Of a DNA stretch of 64,000 nt, positions 24,901-45,859 are shown one piece after another. The number at the start of each line of letters is the position of its first letter. Positions within the stretch are counted from its first letter, which is position 1. A program made the position numbers and the translations under genes. Origin of the DNA: Erodium maritimum (Eukaryota; Streptophyta; Magnoliopsida; Geraniales; Geraniaceae); contig OY997592.1 in assembly GCA_963921825.1 (NCBI GenBank), positions 60,284,336 through 60,348,335 on the forward strand, written 5' to 3'. Below the pieces are notes generated by a model that had not been told where the DNA came from, made no database searches, and saw only the letters and a list, made by a program, of their open reading frames with translations.

Positions 24901-27900
24901 AGGTGATATTAGCATACAACCAAGAACTTTTGCAGAGCAGTTGTAATGCCCTTAAGGGAAATCTCTGAACAAAAGTAAATATGTCACTCTTCATATATTC
25001 ATACCTTAAGCCATTCGAAGAGGTTCTGCTCCACTTTTGCAACTGACACACCTTTCTTTTGCACAGGTAATTCTGATGTCGTGACATCAATAATTGAGGC
25101 AAGGCCATCCTCCCTGCTCCACACAATCTCACCTTGTTGTAGCAATAACAGTGAATGATCTTCCATGATAATCAAAGCCCTAAAACCATAAGACCTGTCA
25201 GTTCGAATATAATTGTTGATGAAGACCTTATCGACACGCCCCCTTTGCTGGTCCATCTCAATACTCTCCTGAAGTAAATTATTATTCCAGTCATTATCAG
25301 GCTTCACCACAAGGTGAATTTTGCTTCCTTCATGTTGAACTAGTGCAATAGCCTGTTGGTTTTCTGGCAACAAAAGAGCATCACTAACGGCCGATATGCT
25401 ATCAATTTTATCCACAACCTCCAACCTGCCTTCATTTGTCACCCTTACAAACACAGTACGAGTGTTGATTATCACAGCAAACATTCCCGTCATCTTTGCA
25501 GGCCATATCGCCACCAATCCAGAAGAGCCCTCAACAAGGTCTGATGTATAAGTCTGTCCAAATCTTATTTCTCCATCTTGAATGCTTACTGTTACAATGG
25601 AAGACCTAGTAGCATCCAATGTCACTAGGACATCACTTGAAACTAACACTAGTTCCCCAGAAACACCAGCAGGGAAGGTTGCACTGTTGTGCTTCATTAA
25701 CTCCCCGTTCTTAGCATCGATGTGATATGCATCAATTTGAGAAGAGCCAACACGTCCTATGGCCTGTATTTTGTCATTCCCAGGAGACTGAATAACATGT
25801 TGAATATCCACACTGGAAAGGAAATAATCAAGAAAAAACATGAATGACGTGTTCCTGAAAGGAAATGAACAATAGAAAACATCCTACCCATCAAACTATA
25901 ACTATATGATGGTCAAACCTTTCAGCAGCAAGATCATTCCTCCAAAGAACCTCCCCGTCTATGGTTGAAATTGCATGGAGGCACCCTCTGCTGAAAACAA
26001 GGATATTGTTGTCCTTGTCAACTTTGAGAGTTGTCTGTACATTGCTGCTTTAGTTAGTCATATATTTTCCTTAATCTTAATAAATATATAATGAAATATA
26101 ACTTCTAAAATTCTGAAAATTGGCAAGGGATGGTTTAAAAGAACTCAAAATTTCCAAATAAAGTGGATGGGGTTAACACATGCATGCTTCAGCAGAAGCT
26201 GCTTCTTATAAATATAACAACAATGCGTTGGGCTCCAACACCAAATTTTATGGTTGAACAGACAAAATTGATGCCAATTTGGAATATTGAGGAGACGGAG
26301 ATTAGAGAATACAAACTTGCAACCCTTCTAAAGGGGATAAATAAATAAAAAGGTAATAATATGTAAGAATGTTCAATTGAAGATTCTAGTATGTGCATAA
26401 CTTTGTCTACTCACTGGTACCAATAATAATGACTTCGAGGGCTTTGAACCCTGAAGAAATGACTCCCACACCATCTGTCCATCGGGAAGGTTCCATGCTC
26501 TTAGCATACTTCCCTCTGAAGAAAGGGTAATAACATCTGAAAAATTAAAGCACAGCATCAACCACTGAATCTCATGTATAAGCAGTCTACTTAAAATAGT
26601 CGTGTACAATCACCATACGACACATAGCTTCTACTTTATCTTTACTCTTGTAGTAAAATAAATAAATTTATAAATATAAAACAAAATGGTGCCAAAGCAA
26701 TGCAAGATCGTTCTTCAGTTGTTCTAGGGATCGCTGAGAGTGCATGGAAGTGCTAAAAAATTACAACCACGGACTTGATATGATTTATACAAGTAAGGAA
26801 ATGCATTTCAGTCAAATAGCCACATTTTATTTATGAAACAGATCTTCTGTGATTTCATGCACATAACTTTATTGGTGAGACTTCAAGTTGCAGCAATTTC
26901 TGAAACAAATTACACAGTTCTGATACAGCGTGAAGTTATTTGGGTTACTGTGAAATTGCATGTGTCAGCATGTCTAGTAACCAATTTTCAGAATAGATGA
27001 AGATGTCAGTCTACCAATTAGCTGGAAATTGTGAGCATGCAGGGAACATAAGTTCAAGCTCCAAACAAGTTATTTGTTTGATCGATACAAGCCAAACACT
27101 CTAATTATCTAATGCACAGCAAAATAAGGAACAGTGACATGTTACAAGTCCACATAATTCAAAAGCTAGTTAAAAATGAGCACATTTACATTTCCCCAAG
27201 GCAATATCGATTCTGTCCACAATATCATTTTTCCCAAGAACGTGTCTCCAAACTGCACATAATCAAATGAAAAATACAAATGTCATTGTTCTTCATAAAG
27301 TAAATGGGAGAGCAGTTCGGTAGGCAACTCCAAAATAAATCAAATTAAGCAAACAACAAAATATACTTACAAATCTCGCCATGCCTGAGATCAAGTGAAG
27401 CAATAGCGTTCTCTTCAGTGGAGACCACAAGACGCTTCCGCCCAGACTTTTGAGTTTGAAATACAGCGTGCTTCACTTTCCCTATGAACTGTTTATGCCT
27501 ACAGTCAACCATTAATGAAAAATAAGCATAGTTACAGCAAACACAAACACCCATTCATTTCCAATATACACAGTCAGAGAGGTTTTTTAACCTTAAACAA
27601 GATTGCACTCAATTTCAAATACAGTCCAAAAAGAGGCGCGACTTTCACCTAAGTCAGTTAGCAGTTCGCAAGTGAAGTGAGCGTGTTTTGATTATACTAC
27701 TAGATTTTATTTTCCTCCTATTTCTGGAGAACAAAACCGATTCACGTAAATGAGATTGAATCTTCGATACGATACGATACGAGATTGAGCTCAATTTCAA
27801 ACACAATCAATGAAGAAGAACGACTTTGATCGAAGTGAGTTGGCAATTCGAGAGTGATTTGAGCATGATTCAGTTATATTGCTAGATTTCGGTTCCATAA

Positions 27901-28085
27901 TCATTCCTGATATTTATCGAGAACCAGACAGATGCATGAGGCAAAAACAAACACGTAGCAGTGCAGATTGAAACTTACCAATCCATGAGACCAACTTGAT
28001 CTTCGTACAAAGAAAAGCAAGGGCCCAACGATGAAATTAGCAGCAGCAGCAGAAGAAGAGGAAGAGCTATCCTCGCCATGGCCAT
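21944..28085 (-). CDS. EMC1: ER membrane protein complex subunit 1
   Basis: Twelve exons on the minus strand: 28085-27979, 27498-27371, 27252-27190, 26536-26415, 26034-25919, 25812-25005, 24720-23989, 23422-23204, 23125-23030, 22938-22744, 22577-22464 and 22204-21944. The protein is 986 aa, close to the usual plant length. An N-terminal signal peptide (MAMARIALPLLLLLLLISS) leads into the conserved YEDQVGLMDWHKQFIGKVKHAVF start, a PQQ/beta-propeller luminal region, and the C-terminal EMC1 domain (VEGLRGIVTIPAKLESTSLVFAYGTDLFFTR). One transmembrane helix follows (about 955-975, YALLLMTIVALIGAIFATWIL), and then a short cytosolic tail, SERKELNDKWR. EMC1 is the large luminal/membrane scaffold of the EMC insertase, which places weakly hydrophobic and tail-anchored helices into the ER membrane. 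The second in-frame ATG (28079) is a possible alternative start. The stop lies within GGTGAGT, a donor-like sequence, but the family C-terminus ends exactly here. No damage seen. Confidence 0.95.
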
Positions 28086-28289
28086 GGCAAATTGGCGACT
28101 CTGCGTTGGTCGGAGCTAGCAGGAGAGAAACGGATCTGATAACGAATTTCGCTAGTTGAGTGGGTGAGAGCAACAAGTCTTTTAATTAGAGCCGGCTTAT
28201 TGAATTATAATCAGGGAAATTACAAGTATTCTTCATTTTATCCTACCAAATTAAAAACGTCCGCAACGTTTCTAGACATTTAACTCTCA

Positions 28290-31200
28290 AAGGCGGAGAA
28301 TTCTCTCTCTCGATTCAGAGAGACTACCCTAGCTCTAGTTTGTATCGCCGTTATAGAGCTCTCGTCTGTCGCTGTTGCCGCGCCGTCTGGGTCTGTCGGT
28401 TTCGTCGTACCGATATTCACATATCCCATCCAGTTGACCTCGCAGACAACGCTTGGTGCGGGGTTTAACTATGGGTGGGAGTGGGTGGCTTTTCCACAGC
28501 CTGTGGCGCCTCTACCACTCCCCGTCCCTCTTGTGGTTCTGGCAACTCATAATGCGATCGCCATGCCCCCATTGCCCTCTCCCGCCAGGCTCGCCTGATA
28601 TCCCTCCGTCTGGTCTGCAATTCATACAACTACCACCACCCCCTTCTCTCTCTCATAGATCTCGGCCCGACCTCCTTACCGGTGGGCGTTGTGACCCCGG
28701 TTTTGGATTCGAGGGAATCGCCAAGGCTCTTTAGCCCGCGAGGATCGCCCCCAACTCCCCTGGTGCTACTGCTTGTCGCCGGAAATGGGAACGTCGAAGT
28801 TGGGTGCGGCGGGTCTCGGTGACTTCGGCTACAAGCTACCGGTCCTCTCCACGTGGGCCCATCAACACCAAGACCTTGCTCTGGTGCCTAGGGGGCCTGC
28901 TACCCATTTTAGGGTTCCTCCACAGCCAGGGTCGCTCGACCCCAGCATCCTCGCCTTCCGGTGGGGACGATATGGGACGTTACGTAGCTCTCGGCTGCCG
29001 TCACAGCCATATCGGTAAAAGCTCGTACTTGGGGGGTTGGACTCGTTATCGAGTCGGGATGAGGAGGAGCATGGTGGAGACGTCTTCCCTTAGGGTTTCC
29101 CGATACTAGGTGCGGAAACAAATGAGGGAATGAATACCGGATACTGATCCAAAGCCTCGGGAGATGCTTGCTCTGGCTCCTACTATGGATAGGGTTCGGC
29201 GTCCGCCGGCGTACTATCGGGGTTTGCTGTGTTATGCACCAGTGGGCGGACATTTCCCTTGCCAACGTCGTCCGCAACTGTTGACTACGAATGGAGTTTG
29301 CCCTGACCGCAGCGGAGCTCTAGGGGACGATGAACTGGGCCATTGACATTGGACCCGCTAACTAACGCTAGGTTATCTCATTGTGGGGAAGCCGGCATAA
29401 CAATGGACCCGTTACCTAATATGGTCCCCGAATTCCCAATCGGGATACTAGCTCGTTGACCGTGCTTAGCCACCCTGGGAGGTCCTCTACCTCTCTCCCA
29501 GGCCCGTTTGTACAAGGGACGGTCGGGGTGGGGAATGGGTCAGCTCTCTGCTGATTCGATTGTCGCCCCTCGGTCATTCTGGACTGGAGGGTTTAGAGGT
29601 AGAGGGTGCGCCCAGACTGAAGCGCACCAAGTCAAAGTTCCAGCGCCCGGGGCATCAAGCGGGTGAGGCTGCTGGAGTTATGATGAAGGCAGCGTCTGGC
29701 GCGGGACGGGATAGCTTACCATAGGCGGGGAAGAGGCCCCGTCGGGAAGGATGAGGCATCAATAGAGCATCGGGGACTGGCCCTGGGAGGGGTCCCCAGA
29801 TGATGCTTTGCCTCCCACCATCACCATTACCGTCGAGGTCCCCCTGTGTAAAGACCTGAAATTTTATTTGTCTAAATTGACGGTTTTAAAACAGTGGAGT
29901 TGGAATTTGGATTGAAAATTTCGAACGAGGGAGAAACAAGAAGGAAAATCAAAAAGAAAAGAAGAGAAGAAAAAAAAAAGAGGGGTTTGGGGCCTGGGCC
30001 AGTCATACCCTGACTTTGGGCTGAGCCAGACCAAGCCCAACCCGTACGCACGCGAGCCCACGCCACGAAGCCGGCCCAGCTTCGCACTCCTTCTAACCCT
30101 AATCAGCTCCCTCTCTCTCTTCACTTCTCTGCACGATTCCGAACACCTCGCCTCTCTCCTCTCTCGAGCCCTCGTCCCTCTCCTCTCAAACCAGATCCAG
30201 TCGCCGCCCGGATCTCGTCCTTCTCCGACCTTCCACCACCGCCCCGCTCTCCTTCCTCCACCCATCATCTCCCCATACCACCAGACGCCTTCAAGATCTC
30301 GGAGAACCCCTTTCCTTACTTCTCCTCCATCGAATCGCGACAACCCAACATGTCGGCAACACCCCAAAACTCGCCGGAGCAAATCCCTCTCACCAGAGCC
30401 TCTCCTTCCACCCTCGCCTCCCTCTCACACCAGAAACCCCTCACGATCTCGTCTCCCTCGCTAAATCGAAGCCAGTCGTCGTAGCCCCTCTTCCGTTCGA
30501 ACCTCGACGCGCATCAGAGGAAACCCGAGACGGTGAGCTCTCTGTCCGGCCGACTCACCTTCTCCGACCTCCATTTCCTGAAAATCGAGAGCTGGCGAGG
30601 GCATTCTGGGTCGGATTCAACCGGAATCGACGCCGGAGACTGCTTCTCTCGCTAGATCTGAGACGGGGAAACGATGGACGCGCGTTGACCACCATTGCTC
30701 CTCCCTAACACCTCTCTCAGCCTCGACCATCCTTCCTCCGGGCTTCCCTGCCTCCACACCGTCCCTTTTGAAGTTGGAGAACTCGCCGGAGCAGTACCAG
30801 CGTCGCCCCTCTCTCGTACTCGAGATTTAGACCAGAGGCCTTGGGCCGGTCTGAGTTTGGGCCAGGAAGGCTGGACCGTGACAAACCGTTTGGGCCCTGG
30901 CCAGAACGAACCGAAACAAACGGGCTTGGGCCAGGTGGGTCTTGGGCCGGGGCGAAGTGAACTTGGAAATGGGCCTCGGGCCCAGGCCAGAACCGGGTCT
31001 GGGTCGGCTCGGGTCGGCTCGGATCAGGACTCGGGTTCGAGCTCGGACCGGGTCGGTTCTGGGTTCGGACCGGGTCGGTTTCGGGTTGGGCCTGGACTCG
31101 GGTCGGGCCGGGTCAAGACAGTTTTAAATAATAAATTAATTTAATTATTCAATAACTTGGTTTTAAAATCGGATAATACCTGGACTTATTGGACTTTTGG

Positions 31201-33590
31201 ACAAACTGTTGGACTAAAACGTTATTTTGAGGACCGTTACAAGTGGACTGGGACTGATGACGGTCCCTTCTATGTAAAATCAGGCCATTACCCCGAGCGC
31301 GGAGAAGACCGGTGTTGGCCAGGACGTCAGCAGCTAGGAGACGCAGCTGTCGGCTCTTCAAGAGGTAAGGATTACCTCGAACCCGCTTTATTACGGTTTT
31401 ACTAGAATGCATATAGGGAAACCAGATAAACCGGCTAAAGAACTAGTATGCATATAGGAAACGAACAACTAGCGTAGACGTATGAAACTGTGAACATTTA
31501 CGATTTTTGTCTTGGGAATTGCCGTGCTGGTAGAATCGGGCCATGTCGCGCCCGTAGGACTTGTGTACTGAATGTATCTGTGTATGCCTTGATGCTTGAA
31601 CGGTTAATAAATAACAAACTTTTAAACGAGTAGATTTGAGTTAGTGATATATGTTGATGACTTGAGTGATTACTTCCTGTCTCGTTGATATGTTGAACTG
31701 GGTTCGTTGGGGATTGGATACCGGTTAAGCCGGTGGGGTTACCACGTGGATTGTGGTGTTGGTAAGTGTGGAACAGTGGTGAGTGTAATTAAGGGATAAA
31801 GCTTATTATACTCGGTGTTGCATGTTGTGACTGCGCGTGGGCAAGTGTGCCGTGTTTTGTGGAAATGTGAATCCCTGGTTGTGAAATGGTCGGGTGAGTG
31901 ATAGACCGACGTGATTGTGATTGTGAATGTGGTTGTGATTGTTCTGGTGACATTGGTTATGAGTTGTGCCCGAGAGGTGTATCGTACCTTCCGTCGCGCC
32001 GCCGGTAAAGTGTGAGAGAAGTACTTCCGCAAGGTGTATCGTACCTTTCGGGGCGTGAACGGTAAAGTGTGAGGCTTGGTGTAGGATGGTACATGAGGAA
32101 GGTGGTTTCCCTACCTTCCGACCGTGAGTCGGTAAAACGATGTGTCCCGCGAAGAGGTGGTGTCCCTACCTTCCGACTAGCACTCGGTAAAACGCTGTGT
32201 TGAGCACTGCGAGAGATGAGGCCGCGAAGAGGCGATATCCCTGCCTTCCGTCGATCGGTAAAACGATGCGTCCGCGATGAGGTCGACCGCCTATCTTGAC
32301 TTTGTGTTAGGGAAGTTGTGTGCGGTTACGCCGGGCCGAGAGGGTTGCTCCCTAGACCGTGAGATTGTTACGAGTTGTGTGTTTGAGATTGCTTTGCATT
32401 GAATGAGTATTGCTGTGTTGTGGCTATGGGTGTTTGTCTTGGTTATGATTTGTGTGCGACCGTGAATGACTCGATTTGATTGTTTGATGGTGAATTCATG
32501 TGTGTAGCTTCCGTGTAAGTTAAAGTGTCGTAATTATGGTTGTCCGTAAGTCGGTTGTAAAGGGGCTTTGGATGTGGAATCTCGGGACAGTTTGTGGTCG
32601 GGTAAAGTGAAGATTGTTTAAGTTGGGTTATATGTCCTCGTTGTTGCTTTCTCCTTTTAATCGTTGAAAAGTTAGTTTAAAACGTAATTGGGTGTCTTAA
32701 TTGGATTGTTCCCTTCGTTGTGTGCCTTAGTCGATTGGATAGTGTTGAGCTGAAGTTATTATGGTTGGACTAAGAACGTCTTGCTTGGTTTGTTTATGAT
32801 TGTACCTGTGAGTGTCGTTCACCCTGTGTTGGGGAATTTGTGTTTGAGTTGTTCCGTAGAGTGGCCCCAGGGTAATCGTTGTGTGGAATCAGTGTTGGTA
32901 TAGTTGGACGTTGAGTATCCGAGTTTAAAGAGGGGTATTGACTTTTATTGGGTTCAAATGTCGTTTTGTGTTAAAACATTTGTTATAATTTAAATTATGG
33001 AACTGCATTTTGGTGAATTCGAGATAAGGAGGTTTTGATGGTTTTCCCTACTGAGCGTCAAGCTCACCCCCCTATTTTACTGTGTTTTCTACAGGTAGTG
33101 GTTTTGACTTGGAGTAGAGGATATCGCAGAGCGTGGGGCTAGCGAGGGTCCGGGTTTATGTTTATTTTATATTTTCGTAGTGACGAAACGGTTATTGTGG
33201 ACTTATGTATTTTACTGAGCGTAGGACTCAGAAACTCAAACTCCGTTGTTTTATGCTATTTATTTTTATCAGTATTATTTGTCTTAAATTGCTTTTATTT
33301 GAAATTCACTAAGTCGCGTCTCGGGTCCGGTCAATACCGGATTTGGGGCGTGACACCCTGGATCTCCGGTACCCCGTTCCCCCACCCATGTTCTTTCCTT
33401 GCCCATAGGGTACCAATCCAAAACCGTCAAGAATGGTTCTACTGTGAAAAGAATATCGAACATTCTTAAATGTTCTTGCCATATTCTTCATGGTCAGAGA
33501 GTCTCTGATTCACTTTATTGTCATTACACAATTTGATTAATGAAATATGCACCTTTCGCTAAATAAATAAATAAAACTTCCGCGTATAAT
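28290..33590 (+). mobile_element. ORF1-only LINE-type element, split by a solo LTR
   Basis: A CT-rich leader and GC-rich ORF1-like sequence (28290-29846) is interrupted by the LTR at 29847-33355 and resumes at 33356/33361. It ends in TTGATTAATGAAATATGCAC, CTTTCGCT and an (AAAT)n tail near 33590. The frames are broken by stops. GGGAGGGGTCCC (29785-29796) and TGGTCAGAGAGTCT (33490-33505) are shared with the 3' UTRs at 47.6 kb and 11.5 kb, so it belongs to the same ORF1-only family. Without the LTR it is about 1.8 kb. AAACGTCCGC (about 28256) and AAACTTCCGC (about 33586) flank it and may be a worn target duplication. Confidence 0.6.
29847..33355 (+). repeat. solo LTR, 3.5 kb, of a long-LTR (probably Ty3/gypsy chromovirus) element, TSD CCCTG
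   Basis: The LTR starts TGTAAAGACCTG and ends TTTGGGGCGTGACA, and the 5-bp CCCTG occurs directly on both sides (29842-29846 and 33356-33360). No internal domain or second LTR is present, so an element was reduced by LTR-LTR recombination. The long GC-rich LTR and the ending GGGGCGTGACA fit plant Tekay/Del-type chromoviruses; the clade is an inference. It contains an array of CCGAC..GTCGG-type palindromes followed by GGTAAA (about 31985-32275), the motif GGTCGACCGCCT (about 32282) and AGCTCACCCC plus TTTTCTACAGGTA (about 33060-33097). All of these recur in the LTR at 58248-61179. Confidence 0.82.
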
Positions 33591-33626
33591 ATTTTAAGAT
33601 GTTTTGATTTTCATTTTAATCGTTTC

Positions 33627-34440
33627 TGTTTTTTTTTTGGAGAAGGGGTATGAGTTCGATTAATCAAGAAAAATAAAAAACATACATTCGGTACAAACAA
33701 ACAGATTACAGTTTAGGGATACAACCCGAAACAATCTAGGGTACCGTTTGGAATTCCCCTCTCTTAAATCGAAAAGATGATCTGACTCGTATGAATAGAC
33801 ATAAAAATCAATTCTACAAACAAACATAGAACATTAGTGGTCACTGGAGATACGTTCAGTAACGCCAAGCCAAGAAACTAAATATCGCGTCGGGTGGTTG
33901 TCTTGACTTGCGAGGTGACGTTCCGATTCATTCTAATGAGAGTGCCCTCTCGATACCAAGAAACACGTAGTGGGAGAAGCCGGGGAGAGCCGTCTGTTTT
34001 TGGGCCCAATGAGTTTCCTTTCCCCATCGGGCCCCCTTTTCCGAGGTTGAAGAATCATATTAGGATCCCTGCCTGTGACGTTAGGCGCAAGAATCCTTAG
34101 TGTCTACGGACGCAAATAGTTCGGAAAGGGCACAACTAATAGGCAATACATTGTGTCGGGAGGAGACCACTCCGAGAGTTCATCGGAACCAATTAGGGCG
34201 GGGGTAGGAGGTCGGTCAACATCCTGAAAATATCAACGGTGAAAAGGCAGTGGGGGCGAGCAATTCGGAGGTCGCCAAACAACACCCTGATGAAGGCCGG
34301 TGGAATTTCTCATCGGGGGTCAGCCGGAGAAAGCCCAAATTTCAGCCATACGACCATAAGGTTCTCGTTGGCCGAACAATGGACAACAAGTTACCAATTA
34401 TGGTGTGGGGGATTTGGAATCCGATACATGTTTGTCGGGG
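33627..34440 (-). mobile_element. LINE-type 3' segment (minus strand)
   Basis: A poly-T run at 33626-33637 followed by GGAGAAGGGGTATGAGTTCG reads, on the minus strand, as an LTR-less element ending ATTAATCGAACTCATACCCC plus poly(A). Upstream on that strand the sequence turns GC-rich (33890-34440) with short Pro/Arg-rich frames. No RT is seen. The 5' boundary is uncertain. Confidence 0.4.
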
Positions 34441-35185
34441 CCGACGAGGTTGCTAACAACATTCGACCAAAGAATTACCGACAAACGTACAACAATCCAC
34501 CAGATTCTTACCGACAAACAACCACTAGATTATGGATTGTGTCCGTCATTTGTTGAGCAATCACTTTTATTGTGCCCGTCATTTGTTATTTCAATTTGAA
34601 TTTCAAATGTTATTTTCAATGTCGTTATCTCAATAAAAAAAACATAACCCATTGACACGACACGATTTCCGATTTCAAAGAAAGATTTTGCTTAAGTTTA
34701 GTTTGTCCTTTCTTGTCTCGAGAACTGAACACAAACCAATTATGTAACCGACTATCTGCAATTTACATTGTCGTTAATTGACAAAAACTCCATTTGCATC
34801 TAAATTGAACTATTTTTAACGAATTTTCAATAATTTGACCTAGAATATTCCAAATCGGTCTATTTACACTATAACGCCAAAAAATTAGACTCACGATTCA
34901 GGATATAATTGTTATTAATTTCTATAAATTCAATTCAATTAGTTCGGAAATAAACTGATTCAGTATATTCCCATAGTAGATGGTGTAGCACTTTGTCAAT
35001 TATACGTTATAGTAAATGAAACAAGATTATTCTTATTTTTTGTTAACACACTAGTTGAGCTGAGTACCCGCCACGGACCTCTATTCCGACCTGTCGTTTT
35101 CAGTCTAAGAATTTCAAAACGATGTCCACTTGAAAAGTCCCAACAAGATCACTCCATAACGTGTTATTCATCTGTTTTTTCCACC
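34441..35185. other. intergenic and promoter region of VTE1
   Basis: AT-rich from about 34540. A short duplication, GTCCGTCATTTGTT and GCCCGTCATTTGTT, lies at about 34541 and 34574. No convincing TATA box could be assigned upstream of the VTE1 start at 35186. Confidence 0.4.
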
Positions 35186-43811
<8,626 letters not shown>

Positions 43812-44298
43812 GCGCAGATGGTTACTTCTCTCCTGTTGTAAGTACATAATTCACAAAGCATTCCTTAAGCAAACCATGCTTTTTTATTAGAAGCGTAGGA
43901 ACTCTATGTGTATCGGTTGCCCATGTAAAGGCACAGTATATAGTATATAGCACCAGGCCATGATGATCTCGAATCTACATTTTTTTTTTTGAAGTGCCAA
44001 TCATGAGAACACCTCTTTGGCCACTGATACACTGGATGTATACAATGACTTCCAAGATAGAAATTGTGGTAAATATTTTGTGAGCCTTTGATGCACAATA
44101 TTTTGTTTGAATTTGAATACAAACTTTATCTATTCACATTTGGTAAAGAATCCATTTTGTTTGATTCAAAGTTGTGGAAAACATTAGGTGCAAGTGATAG
44201 AGCCTTCAAGGATTAATTGGACTTGTATTTTTCTATTTTAAAAATTTGCATTAGATGAATTTATACATACAAAATCAAAATATAAAATATATTAGATA
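43812..44298. other. VTE1 3' UTR and short intergenic segment
   Basis: Begins with the VTE1 3' UTR. AT-rich with no recognised element before the LTR at 44299. Confidence 0.5.
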
Positions 44299-44558
44299 TG
44301 TTATGAAAGTAAGAACAACGCGTTGACAATGGAAGAACAATATCAAAAGAATATGGAGAGAGTAGAATAAATTATTATGGATCACATTTCATCCTTTACA
44401 ATAGCCTCTATTTATAGGCTCATTACATGAAGACATAACCTTAATGACCTACATTAATCTATACATAAATAAGGGAATTAAAAATACAAAAGTCTTGTAA
44501 TTCCCATCTTGAGTCTTCCATGTAATAATGTGGTCATCCAATACAAATATTCATGACA
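44299..44558 (-). repeat. 3' LTR of the non-autonomous element
   Basis: A 260-bp TG..CA repeat. As the element is on the minus strand this is its 3' LTR, adjacent to the polypurine tract. Confidence 0.85.
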
Positions 44559-45561
44559 CTCCCCTTTGGATGACATATACAAATATTATTATGCCTCGTT
44601 AATTTTACAATGAACGAACTCATAATACTGCGGGAAATAAACATAACAGCATATGAGAGTTTTAGGCTTCAAGTCTTGGACACAAGTTATAGGCTTCATG
44701 CATGTGGTTTGTCTTGTGACCTTAAACACATGTTACAAGTTTCAAAAGGTAAGTTTCAAGTTTAACTTTTAACCAAAACTTCAGGTTTTGTTAACATTAT
44801 GTTCATGTGAACTTCGGGTCACACTAATTTCAGCAAGTTATAAGACTCATGGTCTTTAATCAAAACTTCAGGTTTCGCAAACCTTTTCTCGTTAATATTT
44901 GAACTTCGAGTTCAAAATGGTTCGACATTGTAATACTATAAAATGAATATGATTAACTAAGTAAAAATCTAAGTAAAGTTCGTGCCATAAATATCATGAA
45001 CCATCAAGTGTAATACTCTCATTCATATATGCGAGAGAATTTACAACCATTGTTGTTCCATGTATTTGGAACTTCTGGTTCAACATACATCAAGTCGATG
45101 GTACTATGTATTTGGAATTTTTTATCCAACATACCATCATATTTGTATACTTCAGGCTACCAATATACAACCTCATAAATTTATTCACAAGATTACCATG
45201 TCACGAGAGAACACATGGAGTATCTAAACTACCCATGTAACCGTATATAATTTTTTTTTCAAGCTTCATGCCTTTAAGCCAAGTTGCATGTTATAAGAAA
45301 AACGGTTCGCATATTGGAACTTCAGGTCCAAATGATTCGATTTCAACAAATCTCATATTCGAGTATCAAATAAAAAAAACACAAGTATAATAAACATCAA
45401 ATTTCTGATGTGAAGGATCCAATGTATATTGGCAATCACAGAGCATACTTATCGGAAGCCGTAAGTGAATTTATATAAATAAGCATGAATCAAATTCAAA
45501 TAAATTCACTATAATATAAAACTTTGATACCTGCCCAGTAGAACAAATCGTGCTGATAACG

Positions 45562-45831
45562 TGTTATGAAAGTAAGAACAATGCGTTGACAATGGAAGAA
45601 CAATATCAAGAGAAAACAAGAGAATATGGAGAGAGTAGAATAGATTATTATTGATCACATTTCATCCTTTACAATAGCCTCTATTTATAGGCTCATAACA
45701 TGAAGACATAACCTTAATGATCTACATTAATCTATACATAAATAAGGGAATTAAAAATACAAAAGTCTTGTAACTCCCATCTAGAGTCTTCCATGTAATA
45801 AAGTGATCATCCGATACAAATATTCATAACA
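45562..45831 (-). repeat. 5' LTR of the non-autonomous element
   Basis: A 270-bp TG..CA repeat, adjacent to the primer-binding site in the minus-strand reading. It carries 10 bp (near 45607-45617) missing from the other copy. Confidence 0.85.
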
Positions 45832-45859
45832 AGATAAAAATAAAAAAGAAATATTTGAG

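Larger units (their letters stand above)
44299..45831 (-). mobile_element. complete non-autonomous LTR retrotransposon (TRIM/LARD-like), TSD AGATA
   Basis: Two LTRs (44299-44558, 260 bp; 45562-45831, 270 bp) start TGTTATGAAAG and end in CA. They differ by about a dozen substitutions and one 10-bp indel. AGATA flanks the whole element (44294-44298 and 45832-45836). Orientation is minus: next to LTR 45562 the minus strand reads CGTTATCAGCACGA, a methionine-tRNA-type primer site found in plant Copia elements, and next to LTR 44299-44558 it reads AAAGGGGAG, a polypurine tract. The 1.0-kb interior has no gag or pol frame; it is rich in AACTTCAGGTT-type motifs. It must have moved with proteins from another element. 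It lies between VTE1 and the glyoxalase gene. Confidence 0.88.

Noticed and set aside
45562-45831. Second copy of the 44299 repeat as an independent solo LTR
   Set aside because: The matching AGATA flanks, primer site and polypurine tract show both repeats are the two ends of a single element.
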